Below are positions 22,001 to 31,700 of a stretch of DNA of 64,000 nucleotides, one piece after another. Source of the stretch: Patiria miniata (Eukaryota; Echinodermata; Asteroidea; Valvatida; Asterinidae). Made by a program: the position numbers and the translations under genes. Numbering within the stretch: the first letter of the stretch is position 1; every line of letters begins with the position of its first letter. The stretch spans positions 18,662,927 to 18,726,926 of the forward strand of contig NW_024037063.1 of the NCBI RefSeq assembly GCF_015706575.1, given 5' to 3'. The notes below the pieces were generated by a model that was given only the letters and a program-made list of their open reading frames with translations, searched no databases and was not told where the DNA came from.

Positions 22001-24937
22001 GTCAGTGATGTTTATGTGGTTTGTCACAAGATTATCCAAAAACAACTGATAAAATTATTGTCAAAAAGCTAACTAGGTTTAAGATAGTAATGGCAGTAAA
22101 CTCCCTGTGAAATTATTCTTTCTGGCATGCTGTCATTTTAAAGAAAACAATAAAAGAAGGTCATTTCCAAAGATGCATCAAGTGACACATTTTTGGAGAT
22201 TTCCGTTTGAAATTTGGCGAATCCGTAATGGGTGCGCGCATGCAAGCGTTGACATGACGCACATGTGCGTGAGGTTGATATTATTTGATGGTTCAGTGTG
22301 TGACATCGCGTAGCTGCAATAGGCTGAATGGGAAACATGTCCCCAGACGCTGATTTGGGGCGCAATTCAAAACATGACTCGGAAACTTTTGAATTGAAAC
22401 CGAGACCCTAGAATATTGTTTTTCTCGGAATATACAGCATTCACTGAGCTAAAACTTCATCAGGTTAGTTGTTCAGTACCCTTCTTTAGATTTTGAGCAC
22501 TTTGTTGCTTCAAATGGAAAAAAATGCACAAATGACAAATGATCTACCCTGCTTTTAAATTATACACCAATACAATTTCTGTAAATGTAACATATGACAA
22601 ATACAGTATGATGGGTTGGCCACAGTGTTTCTCTACATATATATTTAAGGGAATAAGTCTTTTTCACATACCATCGGTATCAAACTCTAAATCAATCCCG
22701 GTGCCAGGAGCAACTGAGTCGACCAGTTGAACTTGAACTTCACCTGTAACAAAATTAAAACAAAATTCATAAATCAGCCTCTAATTGCTGGTTTCCCCCT
22801 GTTCACAGTTGTTGAATAAATTAACTGTAAATAAGGAAAGAAAGTTGCCAAATAAATCACAACGGCAAATTGACTGGGAAGTAGGTTCATATATTAAATG
22901 AGCAAAGGAATCGACAAGTGCGTGGTTTGAACCTGCGACCTCCGGATTACCATCCAGTGCTCTACCAACTGAGCTATCCAGCCCTGTGTAGGCGGTTCCC
23001 TAATTCGTCAATCTCCTTGTTCAAGGGGCGCTAGTCAGAAGTCATAATCCCATATATGGGGTCCTACTAAAGCGCGTCAACAAGCGTCAACAAGCGTCAA
23101 CAAGCGTCAACAAGTTTTAGTAATCGTTAAGTGCGCGTCAACAAATTTTGTATAGGCCTTTGAACAATAAAAACAGCTTTATATGGTAGAAAAAGCAATA
23201 ATGAGCATCTTCTGCATATCAATTAAAGTTAAAATTATTTTAAAACTTGGTTTTTTGAACGCGAAATGTACGACGAATTTGTTGATAAAAGTAGGCCGTC
23301 ATCTTGTTTGGATGGCGCTGTAGACTTCGCGCATGCGTAGTATGGCTCTTTACACTTCACGCATGCGTAGTACGGCTAGCTACACATAAACAAGATGGCG
23401 ACAAATTCGTCGTACATTTCGCGTTCAAAAAACCAAGTTTTAAAATAATTTTAACTTTAATTGATATGCAGAAGATGTTCATTATTGCTTTTTCTACCAT
23501 ATAAAGCTGTTTTTATTGTTCAAAGGCCTATACAAAATTTGTTGACGCGCACTTAACGATTACTAAAACTTGTTGACGCTTGTTGACGCTTGTTGACGCG
23601 CTTTAGTAGGACCGCATATATGCCATGCAGCCAGGGATCACGCCCAAAGTCACGATACAGACCTGGGAAATAGCAAACGGGGATCGCTCAGAGATGATAC
23701 AGCTTTTTTAAAAGGAAAGTATTTGACTTACGGTCTGGTTCAGCTCTGAGGCCAAGCTGGACGACATGTTGCAATCGATTAGACGGTGGACAGTCAGGGA
23801 ATGCGTAGACTGCCTTGCTGAGCTGACCGGCGATCTCATGGTGACCATCGTGAAGCATTTGACTACAAACAACACAAAAAAAGCCAATAAAGTAGACGAT
23901 AATTCCCCCATTACTATAACAATAGCCCAACTTAGCCCAGGTTGGACTCTGTTCTGTACACGCGACGGAGTCCAGGGTATGGACGTCTGCTGCTGTAGTG
24001 ACAAAAATTATTAAACACTTTTTGATATTCTTACCTGACTGCCTGATGGAGGAAGCTGAAATTTCGTTTACAAATTCCATGTGTCCAGAATTATGCATAG
24101 GGTTTAGAAAAGGTAAATATTCTAGCGGGCGACGTTTTTACTGAAAATATACTGTGGATCCACGCTTTCGTCGAAAACATCCTCAGTACGAACATGTCAT
24201 GTGAAGACTTAGGCCAAATAAAACAAAGAAACATGTTTAGCGTCCCCGCCAGCTTCCTTTTTGTGGAGACGAACTCCTTTTTGTTTTGTTTTTGTTTTTA
24301 AATGATAAATTTTAAACAGTGACACAATTTTGGCCTTTTTGTCTGTTGCATATGGTTGCATCTAGCCCATATAAAGTCATTTCCCGAGTCCAATGGCGGC
24401 CATTAAAAATAAAAAACTAGGCCCTAGCGACTGTCTTGAAAAATAGCCCGGTCGGGCGGCCATTTTGGAGGGGAAAAAAAAAGAAAAGGGCCTCCCGCTT
24501 CCTTTTTTTCTCTCAAAAAGGCAGGACGCTAATCATGTTCATACTGAAAATGTTTTTGCATGTTTTGGAAGTATGCGACCTGAAATAGTGTCGTTTGGAA
24601 GATAACACTGACGGTGATTTTGAAAGAAGTTGCCGGCGGGCACACTTTTATATACATGTGCATTAGCCACCCAAAACAACTCCCAAATCCCCTCCCCGGA
24701 TCCACCTTTGGGAACTGATAATCTTTAAATTTTGTAAATTCTGAGCCCGAGACAGAGAGGTATGTACAGCGCTGCGCGTGCGAGCGCCCTCTATATTTTT
24801 CCACACGTGCATGCAGCACAAACAACATGAACACAGTAGCGATCGTATCGGCGCGAGATAAATCTAAAAATACCTTACCTTATCATTAACCGGTACATTA
24901 GATCCCTCTCCCGAACAGTAAGTGTCCCCGTGGTCAT
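16051..24937 (-). CDS. CSTF1: Cleavage stimulation factor subunit 1 (CstF-50)
   Basis: CstF-50 is the WD40 subunit of the nuclear CstF complex, which binds the GU-rich element downstream of the poly(A) signal and drives 3'-end cleavage. Twelve coding exons join in phase: 24937-24879, 23862-23732, 22743-22672, 21783-21691, 21045-21005, 20831-20724, 20015-19817, 19489-19410, 18857-18702, 17852-17711, 16918-16838, 16163-16051. They give 424 aa against 431 in human. The N-terminal homodimerisation region ([15 protein letters not shown]) precedes the WD40 blocks, e.g. [58 protein letters not shown] and the C-terminal [15 protein letters not shown]. All donors are GT; the one after 16838 (GTCTGT) is the weakest. 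The gene appears intact. It lies head-to-head with AURKAIP1. Introns carry two tRNA-like repeats, a SINE and several MITEs. Confidence 0.96.
16284..16395 (-). repeat. Dispersed repeat with CACGCCC box
   Basis: Last intron of CSTF1. The reverse complement of this stretch matches sequences at 34291-34421, 42201-42340 and about 50490-50605, upstream of the three methyltransferase genes. Shared pieces include AGGTCAATT, GGGGCGTGGCTAAC, CATAGGGTTGTC and AATCTGAGA. Confidence 0.7.
16979..17225 (+). mobile_element. tRNA-derived SINE
   Basis: The head (16981-17052) is tRNA-like, with an A-box region GGCGTAGCGGTA and B-box GGGTTCGAATCCC. It is followed by a 3' body about 170 bp long. It lies in a CSTF1 intron in antisense orientation to the gene. 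Confidence 0.75.
17423..17493 (-). repeat. tRNA-Ala-like SINE head, copy 1
   Basis: The minus strand reads GGCTGGATAGCTCAGTTGG, continues with TAGAGC, and has a B-box GGTTCAAACC. Copies of the same tRNA-like unit at 22916, 32760, 39972 and 49147 share flanks (e.g. TTGAACAAAGAAATTGAC), so this is a repeat and not a working tRNA gene. No CCA end and no good terminator. Confidence 0.75.
18636..18671. repeat. Hairpin in a CSTF1 intron
   Basis: Inverted 13-bp arms TTTGGGACTCTCA and TGAGAGTCCCAAA are separated by 10 bp. Non-coding, 30 bp downstream of the donor of exon 18857-18702 in transcript terms. Confidence 0.7.
21098..21350. mobile_element. MITE with CCCTGCTGAATCCAAC ends
   Basis: Left end CCCTGCTGAATCCAAC and right end GTTGGATTTAGCAGGG form imperfect inverted repeats; further inner copies of GTTGGAC and GGATTCAGCAG are present. 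Non-coding, in a CSTF1 intron. Confidence 0.65.
22100..22520 (-). mobile_element. Large palindrome-ended MITE family, inverted copy
   Basis: Reverse-complement relative of sequences at 27940-28450, 45085-45600 and 52936-53437, and a fragment at 56255-56400. Shared landmarks are GCAACAAA with GTGCTCAA, ATTGCGCCC and a CACGCGTGTG-like purine-pyrimidine run. Only the 53-kb copy keeps clear 13-bp inverted ends. Confidence 0.6.
22916..22983 (-). repeat. tRNA-Ala-like SINE head, copy 2
   Basis: Same tRNA-like unit as at 17423, more diverged in the anticodon arm. The SINE continues to the right (GGCGCTAGTCAGAAG) and is split by the foldback element at 23059-23614; the body resumes at 23623 with CCATGCAGCCAGGGATCACG. 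Confidence 0.75.
23059..23614. mobile_element. Foldback MITE nested in a SINE
   Basis: A 556-bp element with inverted arms of about 225-230 bp. The ends are GGTCCTACTAAAGCGCGTCA and its reverse complement, and each arm starts with tandem copies of AAGCGTCAAC (left) or GTTGACGCTT (right). Flanking direct repeats CATATATG (23051-23058 and 23615-23622) are an 8-bp target duplication. The related SINE at 17570 shows the empty site. An 8-bp duplication suits hAT-type transposition. The loop contains two GCGCATGCGTAGTA-like repeats and no coding frame. Confidence 0.85.
24229..24541. mobile_element. MITE in CSTF1 intron 1
   Basis: Imperfect inverted ends ACATGTTTAGCGTCC and GGACGCTAATCATGT, with a second inner pair around GCTTCCTTTTT. 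A partial relative lies at 60940-61010. Non-coding. Confidence 0.6.
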
Positions 24938-25470
24938 TGTGGATTCTTTATTAACGAAATTAATTGATAAAACGCAGCAGAAAGTGGGAAATTTCTGCGC
25001 CGTTTGTTGTCGCTCCGAAGTTCGATATCCTCGCAAATTCAGTCTGGTAGCTCTGTAAATGTAATTGATCCTCATTCTTTTGCACGGAACTGGCTAATTG
25101 TCGACGTTGGGAAGCCAGACATATTGAAACCTCGTCCCCAGGGCTTTTAAAGCGTGAGTTATAACCTGGCATGCATTATTTGTTTGTAACGAGGTTGCCG
25201 TTTATACTTTTTCCAGTCTTCTTGTTTCTCTTCAAAATAGTATAAACTATAATATTGAAATTTATGAAAACTCAAATTCAGTTTTTTTCCCCTTGAAACC
25301 CTTAATAAATTTACACTCTTCAAAATTTGGCATTTGTATTCATTCAATATTTGTCCTTTCAGATCATTCAGGGAACCAGCATGACCAGAAATATACTCGA
25401 TAGCCACAGCGTATTTCAATTCTTGACTAAACACCTAAACTTTTCCAAAAACTTTCTTCACAGATTCAAG
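24938..25470. promoter_or_regulatory. Shared CSTF1/AURKAIP1 promoter region
   Basis: The 533 bp between the two divergent start codons. I see no TATA box and no repeat element, unlike most of the window. The short span between housekeeping genes suggests one bidirectional promoter. The right part (25165-25390) is AT-rich. Transcription start sites cannot be placed. Confidence 0.55.
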
Positions 25471-26530
25471 ATGGCATCTTGTGCGATACATCACTCATCT
25501 TCAGCCAGCCGGTCACTTCTACGGACAACGCGATGGTCTATCTTGCAAGGTATAACTATCTAGCATGAACAACATGAAATCATATTATTTCCCCAAATAA
25601 TTGGTCCTCCTTTTTATAGGTCATGTAACATAGGCCCTGCAGTCCACTTTTAACACTGCATATTTTGTATTACGTGATGTGTTAATGTATTATGTATTTC
25701 CTTTTTTATGTCATTGCTTAGGAAACATTGCACGATGCCTGTCAACAAAAGTTACCCAGACGCCTCATGTGATTGGATCAGCTTGTTACCATGGCAACAG
25801 ATACGACTCGGCAACCAGTCAACCTCCACGTTTCTCTCTGACGGCATCGTTGACAAAGACGTCTGAAGTCAAACCCAGCGCAGTGGGCAAGAGGCAAGCA
25901 CGGTTGTATCCTGTATCGAACTTAGAGGTCGATTTCGAGAAAGCGTTCACAAGGCTGACTATATCCCCTCTGGAGTCCAGACTTAACGCAGAGCTAATGC
26001 TACCAAGTGTGGATCGGCACCACGCTAAAGTCATCTTAGATCCGTCTCCGTTCGCATCATTGCTCCGTGATTGTCCAACGATGACTCCCCTTGCGCCGCT
26101 CTACGACCCTCTCTCAAATCCAAACCGCGAGATCCGACTCCCATTTAACGAGAACGCGACTAAGAAGCACGCTTCAAACATCCTCCACAAGCGGCGTCGC
26201 AAGATGAACCGTCACCAGTACCTCAAGTGGAAGAAGCGGAATAAGTTCAAGCTCCGCATCCAAAAGCAACGAAAGCAGAAGAAGAAGAGGTTGAAGTGGG
26301 AGCAGCATCTCGCCAAGTTCCGCTTCACAGGACTGAAACCGGGCGAAGGGGAGGAGTACTTGGCGAAGAGGAGGGCCAAGCTGGCCATCTTCCTGAGGCA
26401 TCTTGGGATTGAGACGGATGAGGAGGAAGTAGCCAAGAAAACAAAGATGAGCAGTCGAGTTCAGAAGGTCGGGAGAGTCCTGCCTGAGCCCCTGTTACCC
26501 GAACATGCAAAAACTTTTCCGAACAATTGA
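25471..26530 (+). CDS. AURKAIP1: Mitoribosomal protein mS38 (Aurora kinase A-interacting protein)
   Basis: mS38 is a small-subunit mitochondrial ribosomal protein, also named for binding Aurora-A kinase. Two coding exons, 25471-25549 and 25722-26530, join in phase (codon split G|GA) to 295 aa. The start at 25471 gives an N-terminus rich in S, R and T with few acidic residues, fitting a mitochondrial presequence; an in-frame ATG at 25679 lies in the intron and was not used. The conserved C-terminal domain is at about residues 175-240: an NILHKRRRKMNRHQYLKWKK core followed by a long K/R helix. That core matches the family signature (human: KRRKMNHHKYRK type). At about 200 aa the human protein is shorter, and the extra length here is mostly N-terminal. 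Divergent from CSTF1 with 533 bp between starts. Confidence 0.93.
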
Positions 26531-26596
26531 GACGTACATGCGTGGTTGTTTATAACATCTGACATTCTGTCAAAACCACGTCTAGGCAAAGTTTGA

Positions 26597-26602
26597 AATA
26601 AA
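26597..26602 (+). terminator. Poly(A) signal of AURKAIP1
   Basis: AATAAA, 67 bases after the AURKAIP1 stop codon. Confidence 0.75.
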
Positions 26603-26636
26603 TATACGACCAAACAGGATTAGGCAAGTCTAGTAA

Positions 26637-26862
26637 AGCTGGTCCCAGAGTGCACAAATTTTTTATTTCATTGATTCAGAAAGGCTATTCACTTGAAGTC
26701 TTTTCAAGCATCTGGTCTACACAATGGGCCGGATTTAGCCCATCCATTGGCGTTAGAGGTAATCCTATACAATAGCACTGCCCAGCTCATGAGTGACAGT
26801 CGGTCGATTAGTCAGTCAGTCAGGTACAACAAAGACTCTAGGCTAGCCTTCTGGAACCAACA
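26637..26862. mobile_element. MITE, GCTGGTCCCA family, copy 2
   Basis: Starts AGCTGGTCCCAGAGTGCAC and ends near CTGGAACCAAC. The interior is the inverse of copy 1 (GGTAATCCTATACAATAGC). It sits just past the AURKAIP1 poly(A) signal. Confidence 0.75.
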
Positions 26863-27939
26863 AAACATATGTGTGGTTGATTTTGTGGGTTGATTCAGAA
26901 TTCGATTTTCAGGGTTTTTGTTTGTAAATTTGTTATCCTAAATACACGCGAGATAAACTTTAAAAAGTTGCAGACCATAGTTTTGCCTCTAAAGATGATT
27001 TTCTTGAATGATTTAGTTCAAGAAATGCATAACCCAAAATGTTAACAAGAAATTTCTGTTTTCAACTTTTTTTGACGTCATCAACTTCAAATGGGGATAA
27101 TTTTGTCATGGAAAGTCCGTATTTGGAAAGTACATGACAGTCATTGTAAAGGGGAGATGTGTATTTTGTCATTTTTGTCTCAGAAACCTATTTTCAACAA
27201 GCCGCCCGACAGAAAATGTCGCTAATGTGTGGGCTGTTGTGTTTTTCAGTTAATAAGTAAATTAAAACAAATGAATTTTACACATAATTTGTTACTTGAA
27301 GCTACATGCAACAAGTCATCCTATTATGTCATTTTACACTAATTTTGAATGCAAATTCACGAGCTGCAAACTTGGGACAGCCAAGATTTTCCGGAATACC
27401 CAATTTTTGTTAATTGTTTTATAGGTCTCGACATTTAATAAAGAAAAAAAAAAAAAACCAGTATAATTTTTATCATATAAAATTGTTTTATTTATGCAGT
27501 ATTGGTTTACTTAGAAAAATGTGCAGATTAAGATAAGTTATTCAAAATGCATTTCCTTAAAGTTTTCCTAGACTATTTCCTGGAAAAATAGACTTACTGG
27601 AAAAATAGATCAATTTCTAGTTTACAATTTCAGAAAAAGTTGCATTTACAATACATGGTGCAAAATCTTTGGAAATAAAACATAATAAAACAATTCCCAA
27701 ATCAGTTATGCCATTGAATACTTAACATTACTCAGTAAAAATGGAATTGTTTCACTGCTTGATAAGTTGATACTAAATATGTATTAGAGTACTAAATAAG
27801 GCATGATAATTTATGACTGTTTTTTCCCCAACCAAAAAGGAAAGAATTATAAGTGTTTTGACTACATGTATATTAAAATATTTTGTAATTGATGACTTTT
27901 CAATCAACTTTGAAACCTAGTTTAAGGTAGAATGGACAG

Positions 27940-28450
27940 TTTGTCATTTGTGAATAATTTTTCGTTTAAAGCAACAAAAGTGCTCAAAATCTTAAGTCGG
28001 GTGCTTAACAACTAACTTAATGAAGTTTCAGCTCTGTGTATGCTGTAATATTTTGAGAAAACAAAATACACGTGTTTTGGATCTCGACTTTAATTCAAAA
28101 AGTTTCAGAGTCATATTTTGAATTGCGCCCTCTCGTGACATGATCCCAAAATCAGCATTCGGAACATGATTCTCATTCAGCTGATTAAAATTACGCGGTC
28201 ACACACTTAACCGACAAATAGTAACCGCGCACGCGTGTGTGTCCGTGTCAACGCTCACACCCATTCACAGATTCACCCAACTACAAACAAAAATTTTGTT
28301 TGCTTTAAAATGGCAGCATGCCAAAAGGACTTTCACAGCGAATTTAGTGTTCATTACAATATGTAAACCAAGTAAGCTTTTATATAATAATTTGGTCAGT
28401 TACTTTTTGGACAGCTGCAAATGGCCCACTCTTCCTTATAGTACCTTCTA
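27940..28450. mobile_element. Palindrome-ended MITE family, unit A copy
   Basis: Homologous to 45085-45600 (unit C) and, more distantly, to 52936-53437. It lies 3' of methyltransferase copy A. A small open frame (28239-28451) is shared with unit C but has no coding signal. Confidence 0.6.
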
Positions 28451-28726
28451 ATTCATCAAACTTTGAATTTTTCTACTCCCCAGATTGTTAAATAAATCTG
28501 ATACAATTCAGTTCCATGGTATTTGAATTGTAAATGACATCACTAACTTCCTTAATTTTGTAGCTAAATTTTCAGATATTTTCATATTAAAGGAAAGTGT
28601 AGTTTCAAATAGAGCGCTGCAATGATCTTTTCAAAATATATCAAATATATGCTTCAACTGCATGAACACACACAAAATTCAGTTATTCCCCTCATTGGAA
28701 TTAAATTATTTGTGTAATGTACGAAT

Positions 28727-31700
28727 TCAGAGAGGTTTTATACACAAATAATGTTGCGCACCTAAGGCATCACTGATGGAAGATATATTGAAGCCAGCAT
28801 TCTCAATCAACGCTTGCCCCTTTTCTCGCCCCATGGCCGCCCCTAGCGCTGCGCCCTCCCCCTTACACAGCGACGTCGGTACGCAATTCAGCAAACTGAG
28901 GCTGTAAAGCACGTGACTATGCTTGACGTCTTCGGATAGGTTACCCTTGAGAGTTGAATGCGATTTGGGATCGACGACGGACAGAGCGCCCCCTGGAGTC
29001 AGCGCGCGGAGAATCCCCTTGAGCACTTTGTGCGGGTCGGTCAAGTCGTGGATGACCATGTGAGCGAACGCGTAACCGAATTTGTCGGTCCAATCTGCGG
29101 GTAGCGCCGTGACGTCTTGACAGATGAAAGTCGCGTTTGTCAAGCCCGCTGCGTCGGCTTTAGCCTGCGCTTCTTTGATGCCCGTAACAGAGAAGTCAAG
29201 TCCGTGTACGTGGCTTTTCGGGAAGCGTTTGGCCATTTCAATGGTTGACGTCCCAGCTCCACAGCCAATGTCCAGTACATTCAGGCCCGACTCTGAAACG
29301 TTAAAACAATCCAACATATCAACATGTATTATACTGGATAAGCCATTGAAAACAAATAAGAAATTTATACAATGCCAAAAAATATACATAAAAATTGCAA
29401 TAGAAAATCTGACTGGACTTTAAAGGGACACTGTGTCCTGGAACAGCCCAGAGACAAAGCATGAGAAAAAGTAAGAATTTTACCCAATTTGGCTTGAATG
29501 TCCGGCATGGAAGGAAAGAAATCCGTGATGAACTCATTCTGGAACATGGGCCCATGGACCTGCGTCATCAAGGCATCAAACCTGTCATACTTCTCATATG
29601 GAACACCTACAAGCAAAAGAGGACAAATAAACTCTGATAAAGTTAAATTCCCTGTGCCATTTTACAACTTCCATCCTGAAAAATGGACTTCTTTTCTAAC
29701 GGGGTGTTTTTCAAGCAGTACAAAAGTTAGTCATTTTTTTAATGAGACATCCATAAAAAACAAGTCAGGTGTGTTTACAAACACAAATGCCCCGCAACCG
29801 TGACTGTTCCCATGACATAACACCACTCTTTTAACATCAACTTACACGTACCGTAACTTGGTCACATGGAACGTTCATTGACAGCATTAGTGTCTTCTGT
29901 AGGTTTTATATGAATTAATCCCTAATCCCTATGATCTCAGAATCAATACAAGATTTCTATTGTTTGAGCCACTGTGACCTTGACCCTTGACCTTTCGACC
30001 CCCAATGCGATAGGCCTATTTGGATTACCAAGATCGTGATGATCCACAAACCAAATTTGAAGTTCACATGTGAAGAATTTTTCAAGTTATCGCGCTGACA
30101 AAATTTCTTTTGTTTTAGCCACTATGACCTTGACCCTTGACCTTTTGGCCCCAAATGCAAAAGGCTTCTTAGGATTGCCAAGGACAATCCACAAACCAAA
30201 TTTGAAGTTCATATGTAAAGTATTTCTCAAGTTATCGCGCTGACAAAATTTCTATTGTTTCAGCCACTGTGACCTTGACCCTTGACCTTTCAGCCCCAAA
30301 TGCAATAGGCTTCTTAGGATTACCAAGAACAATACACAAACCAAATTTGAATTTCATATGTAAAGTATTTCTCAAGTTATTGCGCTGACAAAATTTCTTT
30401 TGTTTTAGTCACTGTGACCTTGACCCACGACCTTTCAGCCCCAAATGCAAAAGGGTTGTTAGGATTACCAAGAACAATACACAAACCAAATTTGAGGTTC
30501 ATATGTAAAGTATTTCTCAAGTTATCGCGCTGACAAAATTTCTTTTGTTTTAGTCACTGTGACCTTGACCCACGACCTTTCAGCCCCAAATGCAAAAGGG
30601 TTGTTAGGATTACCAAGAACAATACACAAACCAAATTTGAGGTTCATATGTAAAGTATTTCTCAAGTTATCGCGCTGACAAAATTTCTTTTGTTTTAGTC
30701 ACTGTGACCTTGACCCTTGACCTTTCGGCCCCAAATGCAAAAGGGTTGTTAGGATTACCAAGAACAATACACAAACCAAATTTGAGGTTCATATGTAAAG
30801 TATTTCTCAAGTTATCGCGCTGACAAAATTTCTTTTGTTTTAGTCACTGTGACCTTAACCCTTGACCTTTTGGCCCCAAATGCAAAAGGGTTGTTAGGAT
30901 TACCAAGAACAATACACAAACCAAATTTGAAGTTCATATGTAAAGTATTTCTCAAGTTATCGCGCTGACAAAATGTCTTTTGTTTTAGTCACTGTGACCT
31001 TGACCCTTGACCTTTCGGCCCCAAATGCAAAAGGGTTGTTAGGATTACCAAGAACAATACACAAACCAAATTTGAAGTTCATATGTTAAGTATTTCTCAA
31101 GTTATCGCGCTGACAAGATTTGTCCGGACACACACACACACACCCACACCGACTTACGTTACATACCTTGTGTGGACATTGCTTTGTTTTCGTGTAGTTA
31201 AGAAAACTCGGTACAAAAAATCACTTTACTTAAACTGTGAAAACTCTTTTAACCCAATTTTTTTTCTATGATTCCCTATAGTGTTTCTCTTCATTCTGCT
31301 ACGGATAAACCTAACCCAAAAATGCCTCTAAACCTGTTTTCCAGAAAGGGCAAAACCTTATGTGGACACGGCTTAGTCCACATAAGGTTAACACAACCTG
31401 CATTATGTGGACCTCTTTTGTTCACAAGTCCACATAGGGTATGTAACACAAACTCACCCACCCCCACACACCCACCCAACCACGGAAGGACAAGGCGGAA
31501 ACAGTATGCCCCTTCGGCTTCGCCGCGGGGCATAAAAAACAGCTGAAGTTTACTTATGGAAGTATTACTTTATTAATTTTGAATTATTTTCAGCCAGACA
31601 CGTATTTTGTTTTGCCATGATTTTGATTTTGTTTAATCACATGTTTTGGTGGTAAAGTGTCCAGCTTGAAGACACAACCAATCCAGTGAATCCGCAAAGG

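Noticed and set aside
23060-23110. CRISPR-like short direct repeats (AAGCGTCAAC)
   Set aside because: Repeats are contiguous, without spacers, and belong to the arms of a foldback MITE in a eukaryotic intron.
25679-25721. In-frame ATG upstream of AURKAIP1 exon 2 as the true start
   Set aside because: A better first exon with donor AAG|GTATAA at 25471-25549 joins in phase and gives a mitochondrial-type N-terminus; the region 25550-25721 is an intron ending in TTAG.
29124-29423. 99-codon plus-strand frame, repeated at 38439 and 46276
   Set aside because: Antisense shadow of methyltransferase exon 4, kept open by the codon use of that exon.
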